A stretch of DNA of 64,000 nucleotides. Origin: Domibacillus indicus. Lineage in GTDB: Bacteria; Bacillota; Bacilli; Bacillales; Domibacillaceae. Made by a program: the position numbers and the translations under genes. Positions 1-9,000 of the stretch are shown here, in pieces. Position 1 is the first letter of the stretch. Each line of letters begins with the position of its first letter. Where the stretch lies: positions 310,001-374,000 of the forward strand of contig NZ_LAJB01000007.1 of the NCBI RefSeq assembly GCF_000970685.1, in the 5' to 3' direction. A model generated the notes under the pieces. The model had not been told where the DNA came from, did not search any database, and worked only from the letters and a program-made list of their open reading frames with translations.

Positions 1-246
1 GATTACGCCGTGTCTTTGGATCACCTGAAAAAAGAAGCAGAATCCTGGGGCAGCCTGGAGGCCCAGCAAGCTCTTTCCCGGTTCCGCGACGTAAAAAAAG
101 CAGAATTTTTAATTGGCCGCCACATCCAAGCCGATGATCCGGTTTTACAGGACGGTAATGCTTTTTATGAATTAGTTAAAGAAACGTTTGAAACCTTGTT
201 TCCGGTTTATCAGCTGGCATTAAAACAAGAAGCAGCCCGTCCCTGA
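1..246 (+). CDS. yktB: YktB, UPF0637 family protein (C-terminal part)
   Basis: The open frame is already running at base 1, so only the C-terminal ~81 residues are in the window; the GTG at position 10 is internal, not the start. The segment RFRDVKKAEFLIGRHI followed by a C-terminal FPVYQLA stretch matches my memory of the end of the UPF0637 (YktB) family, whose function is unknown to me. In B. subtilis yktB lies next to yktA and speA, as here, which supports the call. The gene ends in TGA and is followed by an imperfect GC-rich hairpin. Confidence 0.75.
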   Translation, partial: DYAVSLDHLKKEAESWGSLEAQQALSRFRDVKKAEFLIGRHIQADDPVLQDGNAFYELVKETFETLFPVYQLALKQEAARP

Positions 247-267
247 TAAAGGGAGCGGCCTGCTTTT
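232..267 (+). terminator. Putative terminator between convergent yktB and yktA
   Basis: An imperfect GC-rich stem (outer GCAG/CTGC, inner TCCC/GGGA) straddles the yktB stop and is followed by TTTT. It sits between two convergent genes, so it could serve yktB and, less well, yktA. Confidence 0.4.
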
Positions 268-535
268 ACATACGTATTTTTGTTTGGTCAGGTGATTGTT
301 TCATTTTTTGAATCGCACGGTATGAAGAATAGCCGCTTACTTCTTCAAATTCATCACAGATGCGTTTTTCATCCGCTTTACCCGGCACAATCTCCTTGAA
401 CCGTTTGTATCGTTCCATCAATTCTTCTTTCACAATGCCTTTTTCGTATGCCTGTTCAATGGCTTCAAAAAAAGCCACTACACTAATCACTTCTTCTGTT
501 GACCAATCCGTTGAAAACGGGTATGAATATTCCAT
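266..535 (-). CDS. yktA: YktA, UPF0223 family protein
   Basis: An 89-residue acidic, helical protein beginning [13 protein letters not shown] and containing [16 protein letters not shown], the typical layout of the small UPF0223 family. No catalytic motif, membrane segment or signal peptide is visible and its role is unknown. I use the ATG at 535, preceded by GGTGAG at normal spacing; the in-frame GTG at 544 lies inside that Shine-Dalgarno sequence. It is divergent from speA and convergent with yktB, the same neighbourhood as in B. subtilis. Confidence 0.85.
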   Translation of the reverse strand: MEYSYPFSTDWSTEEVISVVAFFEAIEQAYEKGIVKEELMERYKRFKEIVPGKADEKRICDEFEEVSGYSSYRAIQKMKQSPDQTKIRM

Positions 536-622
536 TATTCTCACCTCACTTTACCTATTCTATTCTTCCCTCTCCAACTCCTTGTTAAATAAGAAAAATT
601 TCTATGCAACAAAAGTTCAAAA

Positions 623-631
623 TGCTATAAT
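623..631 (+). promoter_or_regulatory. Extended -10 promoter for speA
   Basis: TGCTATAAT is a perfect extended -10 element. No good -35 is visible, as is common for extended -10 promoters. Transcription would start near 638, about 37 bases before the chosen speA start. Confidence 0.55.
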
Positions 632-674
632 TCTTTTGCTTTAGCGAATGATTAGAAAAGAGGTGGAAATGGCG

Positions 675-2144
675 TTGTCACAACACGAAACTCCATTATT
701 TGACGGGCTGCTCCGGCATGCAGAAAAAAACCCGGTTCAATTTCATATTCCAGGCCATAAAAAAGGCAGCGGAATGGATCCAGTATTTAAAGAATTTATT
801 GGAGAAAATGCATTATCCATTGACTTAATTAACATTGCGCCGCTTGATGACCTGCATCAGCCGCATGGCATTATCAAGGAAGCCCAGCAGCTCGCGGCCG
901 AAGCATTTGGTGCTGACCATACGTTTTTTTCTGTTCAAGGAACTAGCGGTGCCATTATGACAATGATTATGGCTGTTTGCGGACCCGGCGAAAAAATTAT
1001 CGTTCCGAGAAATGTTCATAAATCAATTATGACGGCTATCGTTTTTTCTGGAGCCATCCCTATTTTTATCCATCCGGAAATCGATAAGGATCTGGGGATT
1101 TCGCACGGTATCACAACTGAGTCGGTAACCAGGGCCTTAACAGAGCATCCAGATGCTAAAGGCCTTCTTGTGATTAACCCGACGTATTTCGGTATTGCAG
1201 GCGACCTCAAGCAGATTGTAGATATTGCCCATTCTTTTCATGTTCCTGTACTGGTTGATGAAGCACACGGTGTGCATATTCACTTCCACGAGGACCTCCC
1301 AATCTCTGCTATGCAGGCAGGCGCAGATATGGCGGCAACGAGTGTGCATAAGCTGGGCGGTTCTTTGACCCAGAGCTCGATTTTAAATGTGCGAGATGGG
1401 CTTGTTTCTGTAAACCGTGTGCAATCTATTTTAAGCATGCTGACCACCACGTCTACATCATATATCCTGCTTGCTTCACTTGACACTGCCCGGAGGCATC
1501 TTGCCATTAACGGACATGATATTATCGATAAAGTGATTGAGCTTGCACAGGATACCCGCAGACGAGTCAACAAAATTGATCACCTGTATTGTGCAGGTGA
1601 AGAAATTCTCGGATCAAAAGCAACCTACGATTACGATCCGACTAAACTGATTGTTTCTATAAAAAACCTTGGCATTACCGGACATGACGCTGAAAAATGG
1701 CTTCGTGAGAAATATAATATTGAAGTGGAACTCAGTGACCTGTATAACATCCTTTGTATTATTACGCCAGGAGATACAAAAGAAAACTGTGATCTGCTTA
1801 TACAAGCACTTACTGAAATGGCAGCCGCTTTTAATGGCACTGTCCAATCCAAATATGCCCACGTTTTGCTGCCGGATATTCCGCTGCTCGCTTTATCCCC
1901 TCGCGAAGCATTTTACGCCGAGACAGAGACAGTCCCACTTGATGAATCTGCAGGCAGGATTATGGCGGAATTTATGATGGTTTACCCGCCCGGAATCCCA
2001 ATTTTTATTCCTGGAGAAATCGTTACGGAAGAAAATCTTCGGTATGTAAAAGAAAACGTGGCGGCCGGCCTGCCCGTGCAGGGGCCAGAGGACGAAGCAC
2101 TCAAAACATTACGGGTTATTAAAGAGCGTAAACCGATTTTTTAA
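675..2144 (+). CDS. speA: Arginine decarboxylase SpeA (Orn/Lys/Arg decarboxylase family)
   Basis: PLP-dependent fold-type I decarboxylase of 489 residues; the family member SpeA makes agmatine from arginine, the first step of polyamine synthesis in Bacillus. Visible signatures are FHIPGHKKGSGMDP near the N terminus, the PLP-lysine motif SVHKLGGSLTQSS, LVDEAHGVHIHFH, and VYPPGIPIFIPGE near the C terminus. The TTG at 675 gives MSQHETPLF, the family N terminus, with GAGGTGG about 8 bases upstream; the ATG at 669 would be only 2-3 bases from that site. A strong bidirectional hairpin follows. Substrate assignment rests on family similarity and gene order, not on specificity residues. Confidence 0.95.
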   Translation: MSQHETPLFDGLLRHAEKNPVQFHIPGHKKGSGMDPVFKEFIGENALSIDLINIAPLDDLHQPHGIIKEAQQLAAEAFGADHTFFSVQGTSGAIMTMIMAVCGPGEKIIVPRNVHKSIMTAIVFSGAIPIFIHPEIDKDLGISHGITTESVTRALTEHPDAKGLLVINPTYFGIAGDLKQIVDIAHSFHVPVLVDEAHGVHIHFHEDLPISAMQAGADMAATSVHKLGGSLTQSSILNVRDGLVSVNRVQSILSMLTTTSTSYILLASLDTARRHLAINGHDIIDKVIELAQDTRRRVNKIDHLYCAGEEILGSKATYDYDPTKLIVSIKNLGITGHDAEKWLREKYNIEVELSDLYNILCIITPGDTKENCDLLIQALTEMAAAFNGTVQSKYAHVLLPDIPLLALSPREAFYAETETVPLDESAGRIMAEFMMVYPPGIPIFIPGEIVTEENLRYVKENVAAGLPVQGPEDEALKTLRVIKERKPIF

Positions 2145-2196
2145 AAACACAAATGAAGCGGGCCCTCAATCGTTTTGCTCAATAAAAGCTTTTTAA

Positions 2197-2229
2197 AAAA
2201 AGACTGACGGCAAAGCCGTCAGTCTTTTT
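2197..2229. terminator. Bidirectional terminator, speA and SR1
   Basis: A perfect stem GACTGACGGC/GCCGTCAGTC with an AAA loop is flanked by an A-run and a T-run, so it works as a Rho-independent terminator on both strands: for speA (+) and for the SR1 transcript (-). Confidence 0.9.
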
Positions 2230-2238
2230 ATATAATTG

Positions 2239-2355
2239 TTAATCATCAATTTCTGTTTCTTGATCGCACCCGCAGTGAGAGTATAAAACGGTCACCTTTT
2301 CTTCTTCAAAATGCTCGATTGTTGATTGGCAAGCTTTGCAGACAATTGTTCCCAT
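2239..2355 (-). CDS. sr1P: SR1P, GapA-binding peptide
   Basis: A 38-residue peptide starting MGTIVCKACQ, with FEEEKVTVLY in the middle and a second cysteine pair (HCGCD) near the end. This matches the SR1P family, which in B. subtilis binds the glycolytic GapA and affects RNase J1 partnership. The paired cysteines suggest a small zinc-knuckle-like fold (inference). A perfect AGGAGG lies 8 bases before the ATG. It is encoded inside the SR1-like RNA, and rnjA, whose product is the reported downstream partner, lies 6.6 kb away. Confidence 0.88.
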   Translation of the reverse strand: MGTIVCKACQSTIEHFEEEKVTVLYSHCGCDQETEIDD

Positions 2356-2408
2356 GTTTCATAACCTCCTGATTGGTTTTTTGAAAGCGATTTATGTTTC
2401 TTGAGTTT

Positions 2409-2456
2409 ATAATAATATAACACATTAATGATTGCAAGCACTTATTGTATAACATA
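2409..2456 (-). promoter_or_regulatory. SR1 promoter with two CcpN-type operators
   Basis: On the minus strand TTGCAA (2432-2437) and TATTAT (2409-2414) are separated by 17 bases. Two 11-mers match the CcpN consensus TRTGHYATAYW as I remember it with no mismatch: TATGTTATACA at 2446-2456, upstream of the -35, and TGTGTTATATT at 2414-2424, touching the -10. This is the expected layout for repression of sr1 by CcpN. Confidence 0.7.
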
Positions 2457-2470
2457 ATTAAAAACGGGAC

Positions 2471-2511
2471 AAAAAACCCCCGGTTTCCTATAATCAGGAA
2501 ATCGGGGGTTC
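2471..2511 (-). terminator. Terminator of the pdh operon
   Basis: The minus strand reads AACCCCCGATTTCCT, a short loop, AGGAAACCGGGGGTT and then a T-run: a long stem ending the pdhABCD transcript just before the SR1 promoter. Confidence 0.88.
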
Positions 2512-2527
2512 TGTTTAATTAGTTCTT

Positions 2528-3937
2528 TTATTTTACAATGTGAATTGGTGTGCCAAGTGCCACTTCCGCCGCTTCCATTGTCATTTCCGCAAGCGTTGGG
2601 TGTGCGTGGATAGTCATAGCAACGTCCTCAAGCGTCATGCCTGCTTCGATTGCAAGACCAAGTTCTGCGACCATGTCAGAAGCGCCGGAACCAGCGATTT
2701 GCGCGCCGATAATAAGCCCGTCTTCTTTACGTGATACCACTTTTACAAAGCCGTCTGTGCTGTTAAGTGCAAGAGCACGGCCATTTGCTGCAAATGGGAA
2801 TTTCGCAGATACGATTTCGATGTTTTCTTCTTTTGCCTGCGCTTCGCTATAGCCAACTGTTGCAAGCTCAGGCTCTGTGAAGCAAACAGCCGGAATTGCA
2901 AGGTAATCTACTTCGGATTTCTCTCCTGCAATTGCTTCTGCAGCAATTTTACCTTCATAAGAAGCTTTATGGGCTAATGGTGGTCCCGAAACGATATCAC
3001 CAATTGCGTAGATATTTTCTACACTTGTACGGCATTGCTTGTCGATCTCAATCAAGCCGCGGTCTGACATTTTCACGCCAACACCTTCAAGCCCGATTTC
3101 ATCTGTGTTTGGACGGCGTCCTACCGTAACCAATACGTAATCAGCTTCAATAGTTTCTTCTTTTCCGCCTGCTTCGTATGTTACTTTTACGCCATTGGCT
3201 GTTTCTTCAGCCGATTTGGCCATTGCTTTAGTTACAATTTCAATGCCCTTTTTCTTCATGCTGCGTTTTACGAGAGCAGACATTTGCTTTTCAAAGCCGC
3301 CCAGAATCTCTGGAGCGCCTTCTAGAATCGTTACTTCTGTTCCAAAATCCGCATATGCTGTTGAAAGCTCGGAACCAATGTAGCCGCCGCCGACAACAAC
3401 CATTTTTTTCGGGATTTCTTTTAGTGATAATGCGCCCGTTGAATCAATTACACGGTTTGAAAATTTAAAGTTTGGGATTTCAATTGGACGTGATCCAGTA
3501 GCAATAATCGCATTTTTAAAAGTATACGTTTGTGCAGAATCTTCACCCATAACACGAAGTGTATTAGCATCATTGAAATATGCTTCCCCACGCACGAGTT
3601 CTACTTTATTTCCTTTAAGAAGGCCTTCAACGCCGCCTGTCAGCTTTTTCACAACGCCGGCTTTCCATTCCTGGACTTTATCAAAGTTGACTGATACTTT
3701 CTCGGCAACAATACCAATATCATCAGAATGCTGTGCCTGCTCGAAGCGGTGAGCCGCTGTTAAAAGAGCTTTAGAAGGAATACAGCCTACATTTAAGCAG
3801 ACGCCTCCTACGTTTTCTTTTTCAACGATGGTCACTTTTTGTCCAAGCTGTGCTGCACGGATTGCCGCAACGTAGCCGCCAGGTCCTGAACCAATTACTA
3901 TAGTGTCTGTTTCAATCGGGAAATCTCCTACTACCAT
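2528..3937 (-). CDS. pdhD: Dihydrolipoyl dehydrogenase, E3 of pyruvate dehydrogenase
   Basis: A 469-residue flavoprotein that reoxidises dihydrolipoyl groups of the PDH complex with NAD+. Domains in order: FAD-binding GxGxxG ([10 protein letters not shown]) near residue 17, redox disulfide [13 protein letters not shown] near 44, NAD-binding GGGYIGSE near 187, FAD motif IYAIGDI near 315, and the C-terminal catalytic HAHPTLAE motif. Length equals that of the Bacillus enzyme. It is the last gene of the pdh operon, starts 3 bases after pdhC stops, and is followed by a strong terminator. E3 is usually shared with other 2-oxoacid dehydrogenases. Confidence 0.97.
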   Translation of the reverse strand: MVVGDFPIETDTIVIGSGPGGYVAAIRAAQLGQKVTIVEKENVGGVCLNVGCIPSKALLTAAHRFEQAQHSDDIGIVAEKVSVNFDKVQEWKAGVVKKLTGGVEGLLKGNKVELVRGEAYFNDANTLRVMGEDSAQTYTFKNAIIATGSRPIEIPNFKFSNRVIDSTGALSLKEIPKKMVVVGGGYIGSELSTAYADFGTEVTILEGAPEILGGFEKQMSALVKRSMKKKGIEIVTKAMAKSAEETANGVKVTYEAGGKEETIEADYVLVTVGRRPNTDEIGLEGVGVKMSDRGLIEIDKQCRTSVENIYAIGDIVSGPPLAHKASYEGKIAAEAIAGEKSEVDYLAIPAVCFTEPELATVGYSEAQAKEENIEIVSAKFPFAANGRALALNSTDGFVKVVSRKEDGLIIGAQIAGSGASDMVAELGLAIEAGMTLEDVAMTIHAHPTLAEMTMEAAEVALGTPIHIVK

Positions 3938-3940
3938 CTC

Positions 3941-5305
3941 TTACGCCTCCATTAGTAAAAGTTCTGGGTTGTTTAACAACCGCTTAATGTGATTCAACGC
4001 ATTTTGTGCTGTCGCTCCATCAATCATACGGTGATCGAAGCTCAATGATAATGCTAACACAGGTGCAGCTACAATTTCACCATTTTTTACAATTGCTTTT
4101 TCAGCGATGCGCCCAATACCTAAAATAGCAACTTCAGGATGGTTGATAACCGGTGTAAACCATTGGCCGCCAGCTGACCCGATGTTTGTGATTGTGCAGG
4201 AAGCGCCTTTCATTTCTGCAGGAGCCAATTTGCCGTCACGCGCTTTTACAGCAAGTTCATTGATTTCATTAGAGATCGCGAACATTGACTTGCGGTCTGC
4301 GTTTTTCACAACTGGTACCATCAGGCCTTTTTCAGTGTCAGCCGCGATACCGATGTTGTAGTAATGCTTGTGAACAATTTCGCTTGTTGCATCATCAATT
4401 GATGTGTTAAGCGCAGGGAATTCCCGAAGTGCACTTGTTAAAGCTTTTACTACATACGGAAGGAATGTTAGTTTTACGCCTCTTTCCGCTGCAATGTCTT
4501 TGAATTTTTTGCGGTGCGCCCACAGCTCGGTTACTTCTACTTCGTCCATTAAAGTAACGTGTGGCGCTGTATGTTTTGAATTTACCATTGCTTTTGCAAT
4601 TGCTTTGCGGATACCGCTCATTTTTTCGCGTGTTTCCGGGAATTCGCCTTCTGGAATTGCCGCTGCTGCCGGTTTTGCTTCTTCCTTCGCTGCTGGCGCT
4701 TCCTGCTGTGGCGCTGCTTCAGTATTTTGAACAGCTGCCTGCGCACCGCCGCTTAGGAATGAATCAATATCTTCTTTGGTAATACGTCCGTTTTTGCCAC
4801 TGCCGGAAACCTGTACAATATTTACTCCTTTTTCACGAGCATATTTGCGTACAGATGGCATAGCAATAATACGACGGTTCGGATCCACTTCTTCCTGCGA
4901 TGGAGATGGAGTAGTACTTACAGGACCTGTAGATTCTTTCGGCGCTTCTTCAACAGGAGCTTTTTCGATGTTTTGTCCGCCCTCTAAAGAAGACTGAACC
5001 TGCGCTTCTGTTTTCGCTTCGCCTTCACCGTCATGATCGTCGCCCTTGAATTTCAAATCTTCGTATCCAGGAGCGTCAAATTTGATTAATGTATCGCCCA
5101 CAATTGCTGTTGCGCCCTCTTCAACAAGGACTTCTTCTACTGTACCCGCAACAGGTGATGGAATTTCAACAACCGCTTTATCATTTTGCACTTCGCAAAG
5201 TACGTCGTCTTCTCCAACTTTGTCACCTGGCTTAACAAACCACTTGACGATTTCACCTTCGTGAATACCTTCACCAATATCCGGTAATTTAAATTCAAAT
5301 GCCAA
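3941..5305 (-). CDS. pdhC: Dihydrolipoyllysine-residue acetyltransferase, E2 of pyruvate dehydrogenase
   Basis: The core E2 protein, 454 residues: an N-terminal lipoyl domain with the lipoylated lysine in [14 protein letters not shown], an Ala/Pro/Glu/Gln-rich linker, a peripheral subunit-binding domain ([13 protein letters not shown]), a second Ala/Pro linker, and the catalytic domain ending in [10 protein letters not shown] with the active-site His and Asp. I place the start at TTG 5305 ([13 protein letters not shown], the family N terminus) because AGGAGG sits 9 bases upstream; the in-frame TTG at 5314 directly abuts that site. Confidence 0.96.
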   Translation of the reverse strand: MAFEFKLPDIGEGIHEGEIVKWFVKPGDKVGEDDVLCEVQNDKAVVEIPSPVAGTVEEVLVEEGATAIVGDTLIKFDAPGYEDLKFKGDDHDGEGEAKTEAQVQSSLEGGQNIEKAPVEEAPKESTGPVSTTPSPSQEEVDPNRRIIAMPSVRKYAREKGVNIVQVSGSGKNGRITKEDIDSFLSGGAQAAVQNTEAAPQQEAPAAKEEAKPAAAAIPEGEFPETREKMSGIRKAIAKAMVNSKHTAPHVTLMDEVEVTELWAHRKKFKDIAAERGVKLTFLPYVVKALTSALREFPALNTSIDDATSEIVHKHYYNIGIAADTEKGLMVPVVKNADRKSMFAISNEINELAVKARDGKLAPAEMKGASCTITNIGSAGGQWFTPVINHPEVAILGIGRIAEKAIVKNGEIVAAPVLALSLSFDHRMIDGATAQNALNHIKRLLNNPELLLMEA

Positions 5306-5334
5306 TGCATTCAACCTCCTGTTTTGTTAGTACT

Positions 5335-5359
5335 GAAAAGGAGAACACGCCTCCTTTTC
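5335..5359 (-). other. Hairpin in the pdhB-pdhC intergenic gap
   Basis: A perfect 9-bp inverted repeat (GAAAAGGAG/CTCCTTTTC, 7-base loop) fills much of the 68-base gap between pdhB and pdhC. It has no T-run, so an RNA-processing, stability or translation-related role is more likely than termination (inference). Confidence 0.55.
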
Positions 5360-5373
5360 AACAATTATTATGA

Positions 5374-6351
5374 TTAAAATTCAAGAACTTTTTTCGCTGT
5401 ATCGATAACATCTTTATAATTCGGAAGCCATACACCCTCCGCTTGGGAGAACGGGAATACAGTGTCCGGTGCTGCTACACGGAGAACAGGGGCTTCCAGG
5501 CTTAAGATTGCACGGTCGTTAATTTCAGCGACCACGTTCGCTGCAATACCGCCTTGTTTTTGCGCTTCTTGAACGACAATTGCGCGGCCTGTTTTCTCTA
5601 CTGAAGCGATGATTGTTTCGATATCAAGCGGCTGAATCGTACGAAGGTCAATTACTTCCACTGAATGCCCTTCTTTTTCAAGTGCTTCCGCTGCTTTAAG
5701 AGATTCATGAACCATTGCGCCGTACGTGATAATTGAAAGATCTGTACCTTCACGCTTTACAGCTGCTTTACCAAGAGGAATTGTGTATTCTTCTTCAGGC
5801 ACCTCTTCACGGAATGAACGGTACAATTTCATATGCTCTAAGAAAATAACCGGATCGTTATCGCGAATAGCGGAAATCAAAAGTCCTTTTGCTTCATAAG
5901 GAGTGGAAGGAATAACAACTTTTAAGCCAGGCTGCTGTGCTACCAGCCCTTCCAGGCTGTCTGCATGAAGTTCAGGTGTGTGAACGCCGCCGCCAAATGG
6001 AGAACGGAATGTTACAGGGGCAGAATAAGTTCCGCCTGAACGGTAGCGCATGCGCGCAAGCTGCCCGTTAATGGAATCCATTACTTCGTAAACAAATCCG
6101 AAGAATTGAAGTTCTGGTACTGGACGGAATCCTTCCAAAGCAAGGCCGACAGCTAAACCGCCGATTCCGGATTCTGCAAGCGGTGTATCGAAAACGCGCT
6201 CTTCCCCGAATTCTTTTTGAAGGCCTTCTGTTGCACGGAATACGCCGCCGTTAACGCCGACGTCTTCACCGAAGACAAGGACGTTTTCGTCATTTTTAAG
6301 CTCTACGCGCAAGGCATCCGTAATCGCTTGAATCATTGTCATTTGTGCCAT
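5374..6351 (-). CDS. pdhB: Pyruvate dehydrogenase E1 component, beta subunit
   Basis: A 325-residue transketolase-like subunit, the exact length of the Bacillus protein. It carries [17 protein letters not shown] and the transketolase C-terminal domain from about residue 200. With PdhA it forms the thiamin diphosphate-dependent E1 that decarboxylates pyruvate and reductively acetylates the lipoyl group of PdhC. It starts 3 bases after the pdhA stop and is translationally close-coupled to it. No anomaly is visible. Confidence 0.97.
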   Translation of the reverse strand: MAQMTMIQAITDALRVELKNDENVLVFGEDVGVNGGVFRATEGLQKEFGEERVFDTPLAESGIGGLAVGLALEGFRPVPELQFFGFVYEVMDSINGQLARMRYRSGGTYSAPVTFRSPFGGGVHTPELHADSLEGLVAQQPGLKVVIPSTPYEAKGLLISAIRDNDPVIFLEHMKLYRSFREEVPEEEYTIPLGKAAVKREGTDLSIITYGAMVHESLKAAEALEKEGHSVEVIDLRTIQPLDIETIIASVEKTGRAIVVQEAQKQGGIAANVVAEINDRAILSLEAPVLRVAAPDTVFPFSQAEGVWLPNYKDVIDTAKKVLEF

Positions 6352-6354
6352 GGC

Positions 6355-7491
<1,137 letters not shown>

Positions 7492-7584
7492 TTATATCTG
7501 GCCGTATAGCTGTTTTTTATTTTTCAGCTGTCTGTACCAGTTAATTTTTAAAAACCACTAATACAATATAAAGCTACGGTTAAT

Positions 7585-7613
7585 AGTGTATAATAACCGG
7601 GTTCATCCGTCAA
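7585..7613 (-). promoter_or_regulatory. Sigma-A promoter of the pdh operon
   Basis: Minus strand TTGACG (7608-7613), 17-base spacer, TACACT (7585-7590) within TATACACT. Transcription would start near 7578, giving a leader of about 115 bases before pdhA. The rest of the 393-base gap up to def (7465-7857) is AT-rich with no convincing gene. Confidence 0.6.
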
Positions 7614-7698
7614 TTCAAAAAGATTTTTTCTAAATTCCAGTTTATTTCTTTATTAAAATCTTATCTGTATCAATAATCATCATAAAACTGTACTATAA

Positions 7699-7714
7699 AA
7701 AGAAAGCGCTTTTT
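7699..7714. promoter_or_regulatory. Possible cre-like palindrome between pdhA and def
   Basis: AAAGAAAGCGCTTTTTT resembles the core of a CcpA-binding cre site (AAAGCGCTTT). It lies about 90 bases upstream of the predicted pdh promoter and about 145 bases upstream of def. It could equally be chance in AT-rich DNA. Confidence 0.3.
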
Positions 7715-7857
7715 TAACCTGTTATACATTACGCATTTTCCTCCATCTTCCTTATTCCCTTCTCACCTGGTACAAAACAAAAGTTTTGCTTCATTAACAT
7801 TTTGCACACTTTTTGATAAGATAAATACACTAAACGTGAAAAAGGGAAGTGAAGTCC

Positions 7858-8412
7858 ATGATTAAAATGAATGATATTGTGCGGGAGGGTAACCCTGTTC
7901 TTCGCCAAAAAGCCGAAGATGTTTCTCTGCCGGCATCAATTGAAGATAAAGAAACACTAGCTTCATTAATGGAATATGTACAGAGCAGCCAGAATCCGGA
8001 GAAAGCAGAAAGATACGGGCTGCGTCCCGGCATAGGCCTTGCCGCTCCGCAAATCGGCGTCTCTAAGCGCATGATTGCCGTTCACGTAAAAGATGAAAAA
8101 GGAAATCAAGTGAGCTACGCGCTTTTCAACCCGAAGATTATCAGTCATTCTGTTGAAAAAGCTTTTTTAACAGGCGGTGAAGGCTGCTTGTCTGTCGACC
8201 GTGATGTTCCAGGCTATGTCCACCGCTATGCCAGAGTGACCGTTAAAGCGACAACTTTAGAAGGGGATGAAGTAAAGCTTCGCTTAAAAGGACTTCCGGC
8301 TATTTGTATTCAACATGAAATTGACCATTTAAACGGCATCATGTTTTATGATTATATAAATGAAAAAGACCCATTTTATGTAGAAGAAAATGCTCAAGCA
8401 ATTGAACGATAA
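7858..8412 (+). CDS. def: Peptide deformylase
   Basis: A 184-residue Fe/Zn hydrolase that removes the formyl group from nascent N-terminal methionine. All three family motifs are present: GIGLAAPQIG, EGCLSVD (metal-binding Cys) and QHEIDHLNG (two metal His plus catalytic Glu). The insertion between motifs I and II and the Gram-positive length mark it as a type 2 enzyme, like B. subtilis DefB (YkrB). The ATG at 7858 follows AAGGGAAGTG; the upstream in-frame GTG at 7849 overlaps it. The position between pdhA and rpoY-rnjA is conserved. Confidence 0.95.
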   Translation: MIKMNDIVREGNPVLRQKAEDVSLPASIEDKETLASLMEYVQSSQNPEKAERYGLRPGIGLAAPQIGVSKRMIAVHVKDEKGNQVSYALFNPKIISHSVEKAFLTGGEGCLSVDRDVPGYVHRYARVTVKATTLEGDEVKLRLKGLPAICIQHEIDHLNGIMFYDYINEKDPFYVEENAQAIER

Positions 8413-8460
8413 GCCCCGCTGTTATTCCTGCCGCCTGGCACGAGAGAATTGCCCATTCCC

Positions 8461-8489
8461 TTTTCATTCAAGCATCCATGTGATAAAAT
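8461..8489 (+). promoter_or_regulatory. Extended -10 promoter for the 23-residue peptide gene
   Basis: TTTTCA (8461-8466), 17-base spacer, TAAAAT (8484-8489) preceded by TGA, giving the extended form TGATAAAAT. It ends 21 bases before the small ATG. Confidence 0.5.
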
Positions 8490-8510
8490 GGCAATAAGGA
8501 GTGATCCACG

Positions 8511-8582
8511 ATGTTGAAGAAGCTGAAAAAAAAGCTCGCTAAACAGTGGAAAGATCTGCTTAGAAGAAAATCAATCGCATAA
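8511..8582 (+). CDS. Small cationic amphipathic peptide, 23 residues
   Basis: The frame encodes MLKKLKKKLAKQ followed by WKDLLRRKSIA. Ten of 23 residues are Lys or Arg and only one is acidic. L2, L5, L9, W13, L16 and L17 fall on one face of a helix, so it looks like a membrane- or nucleic-acid-binding amphipathic helix. It has AAGGAG 9 bases upstream, its own extended -10 promoter and a following terminator hairpin, which together argue that it is a real gene. I do not recognise a family. It has no signal peptide and no neighbouring export genes. Confidence 0.6.
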   Translation: MLKKLKKKLAKQWKDLLRRKSIA

Positions 8583-8595
8583 TTATGAATGGTTA

Positions 8596-8624
8596 AGCCC
8601 TTCCATTATGAAGGGCTGTCTTTA
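8596..8624 (+). terminator. Terminator after the 23-residue peptide gene
   Basis: A perfect 8-bp stem AGCCCTTC/GAAGGGCT with a 6-base loop is followed by GTCTTT, 14 bases after the small stop codon. Confidence 0.65.
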
Positions 8625-8651
8625 TGCAGGAGACAAAAAAGGTGTTCTTTC

Positions 8652-8680
8652 GTGTCAAAACGCCTTTCTTTCTATATAAT
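8652..8680 (+). promoter_or_regulatory. Sigma-A promoter for rpoY-rnjA
   Basis: GTGTCA (8652-8657), 17-base spacer, perfect TATAAT (8675-8680). The leader of about 100 bases contains a 7-bp hairpin (AAACCGC/GCGGTTT near 8734-8753) shortly before rpoY; it lacks a T-run. Confidence 0.6.
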
Positions 8681-8787
8681 GAAATCAACCACCGCAAGGC
8701 TGCTTTTGTAAGTCCTTGTAATAAAAATCGAGAAAAACCGCTTTATTGCGGTTTGTATATATCAAATCGGTAAAAGGAGAGAAAATA

Positions 8788-8997
8788 ATGATTTACAAAG
8801 TGTACTACCAGGAAGACCGCTCAGAAGTACCAGTTCGTGAAAAAACAAAAACGTTATACGTTGAAGCGGAAACAGAACGTGAAGTCCGCCAAGCACTGAA
8901 AAGCCGCCCCTATAATATCGAGTTTGTTCAAAAAGTAAATGATAACCATCTTGAATATGAAAAAAAGTCTCCGAACTTTAATTTGGAGCAGCTGTAA
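8788..8997 (+). CDS. rpoY: RNA polymerase epsilon subunit (YkzG)
   Basis: A 69-residue protein beginning [20 protein letters not shown] and containing the YNIEF segment and a C-terminal LEYEKKS tail, as in the small epsilon subunit of Firmicute RNA polymerase. The ATG at 8788 follows AAAGGAGAG at good spacing and gives the usual length; longer upstream extensions lack a ribosome-binding site. It ends 3 bases before rnjA, the conserved two-gene arrangement in Bacillus, so the two are co-transcribed. Confidence 0.93.
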   Translation: MIYKVYYQEDRSEVPVREKTKTLYVEAETEREVRQALKSRPYNIEFVQKVNDNHLEYEKKSPNFNLEQL

Positions 8998-9000
8998 CAT

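Larger units (their letters stand above)
2197..2402 (-). ncRNA. sr1: SR1-like dual-function small RNA
   Basis: From the predicted -10 (2409-2414) to the terminator the transcript is about 205 nt, the length of B. subtilis SR1 as I recall it. It lies between speA and pdhD, the same place as in B. subtilis, and carries the small SR1P reading frame. In B. subtilis SR1 base-pairs with ahrC mRNA and is repressed by CcpN and CcpA under glycolytic conditions. The mRNA target here was not tested. Confidence 0.8.

Noticed and set aside
1669-1977. Long shadow frames inside speA, pdhB/pdhA, the RND gene and others.
   Set aside because: They lie wholly within strongly supported genes, have no ribosome-binding sites, and encode Cys/His-rich or low-complexity sequence typical of off-frame translation.
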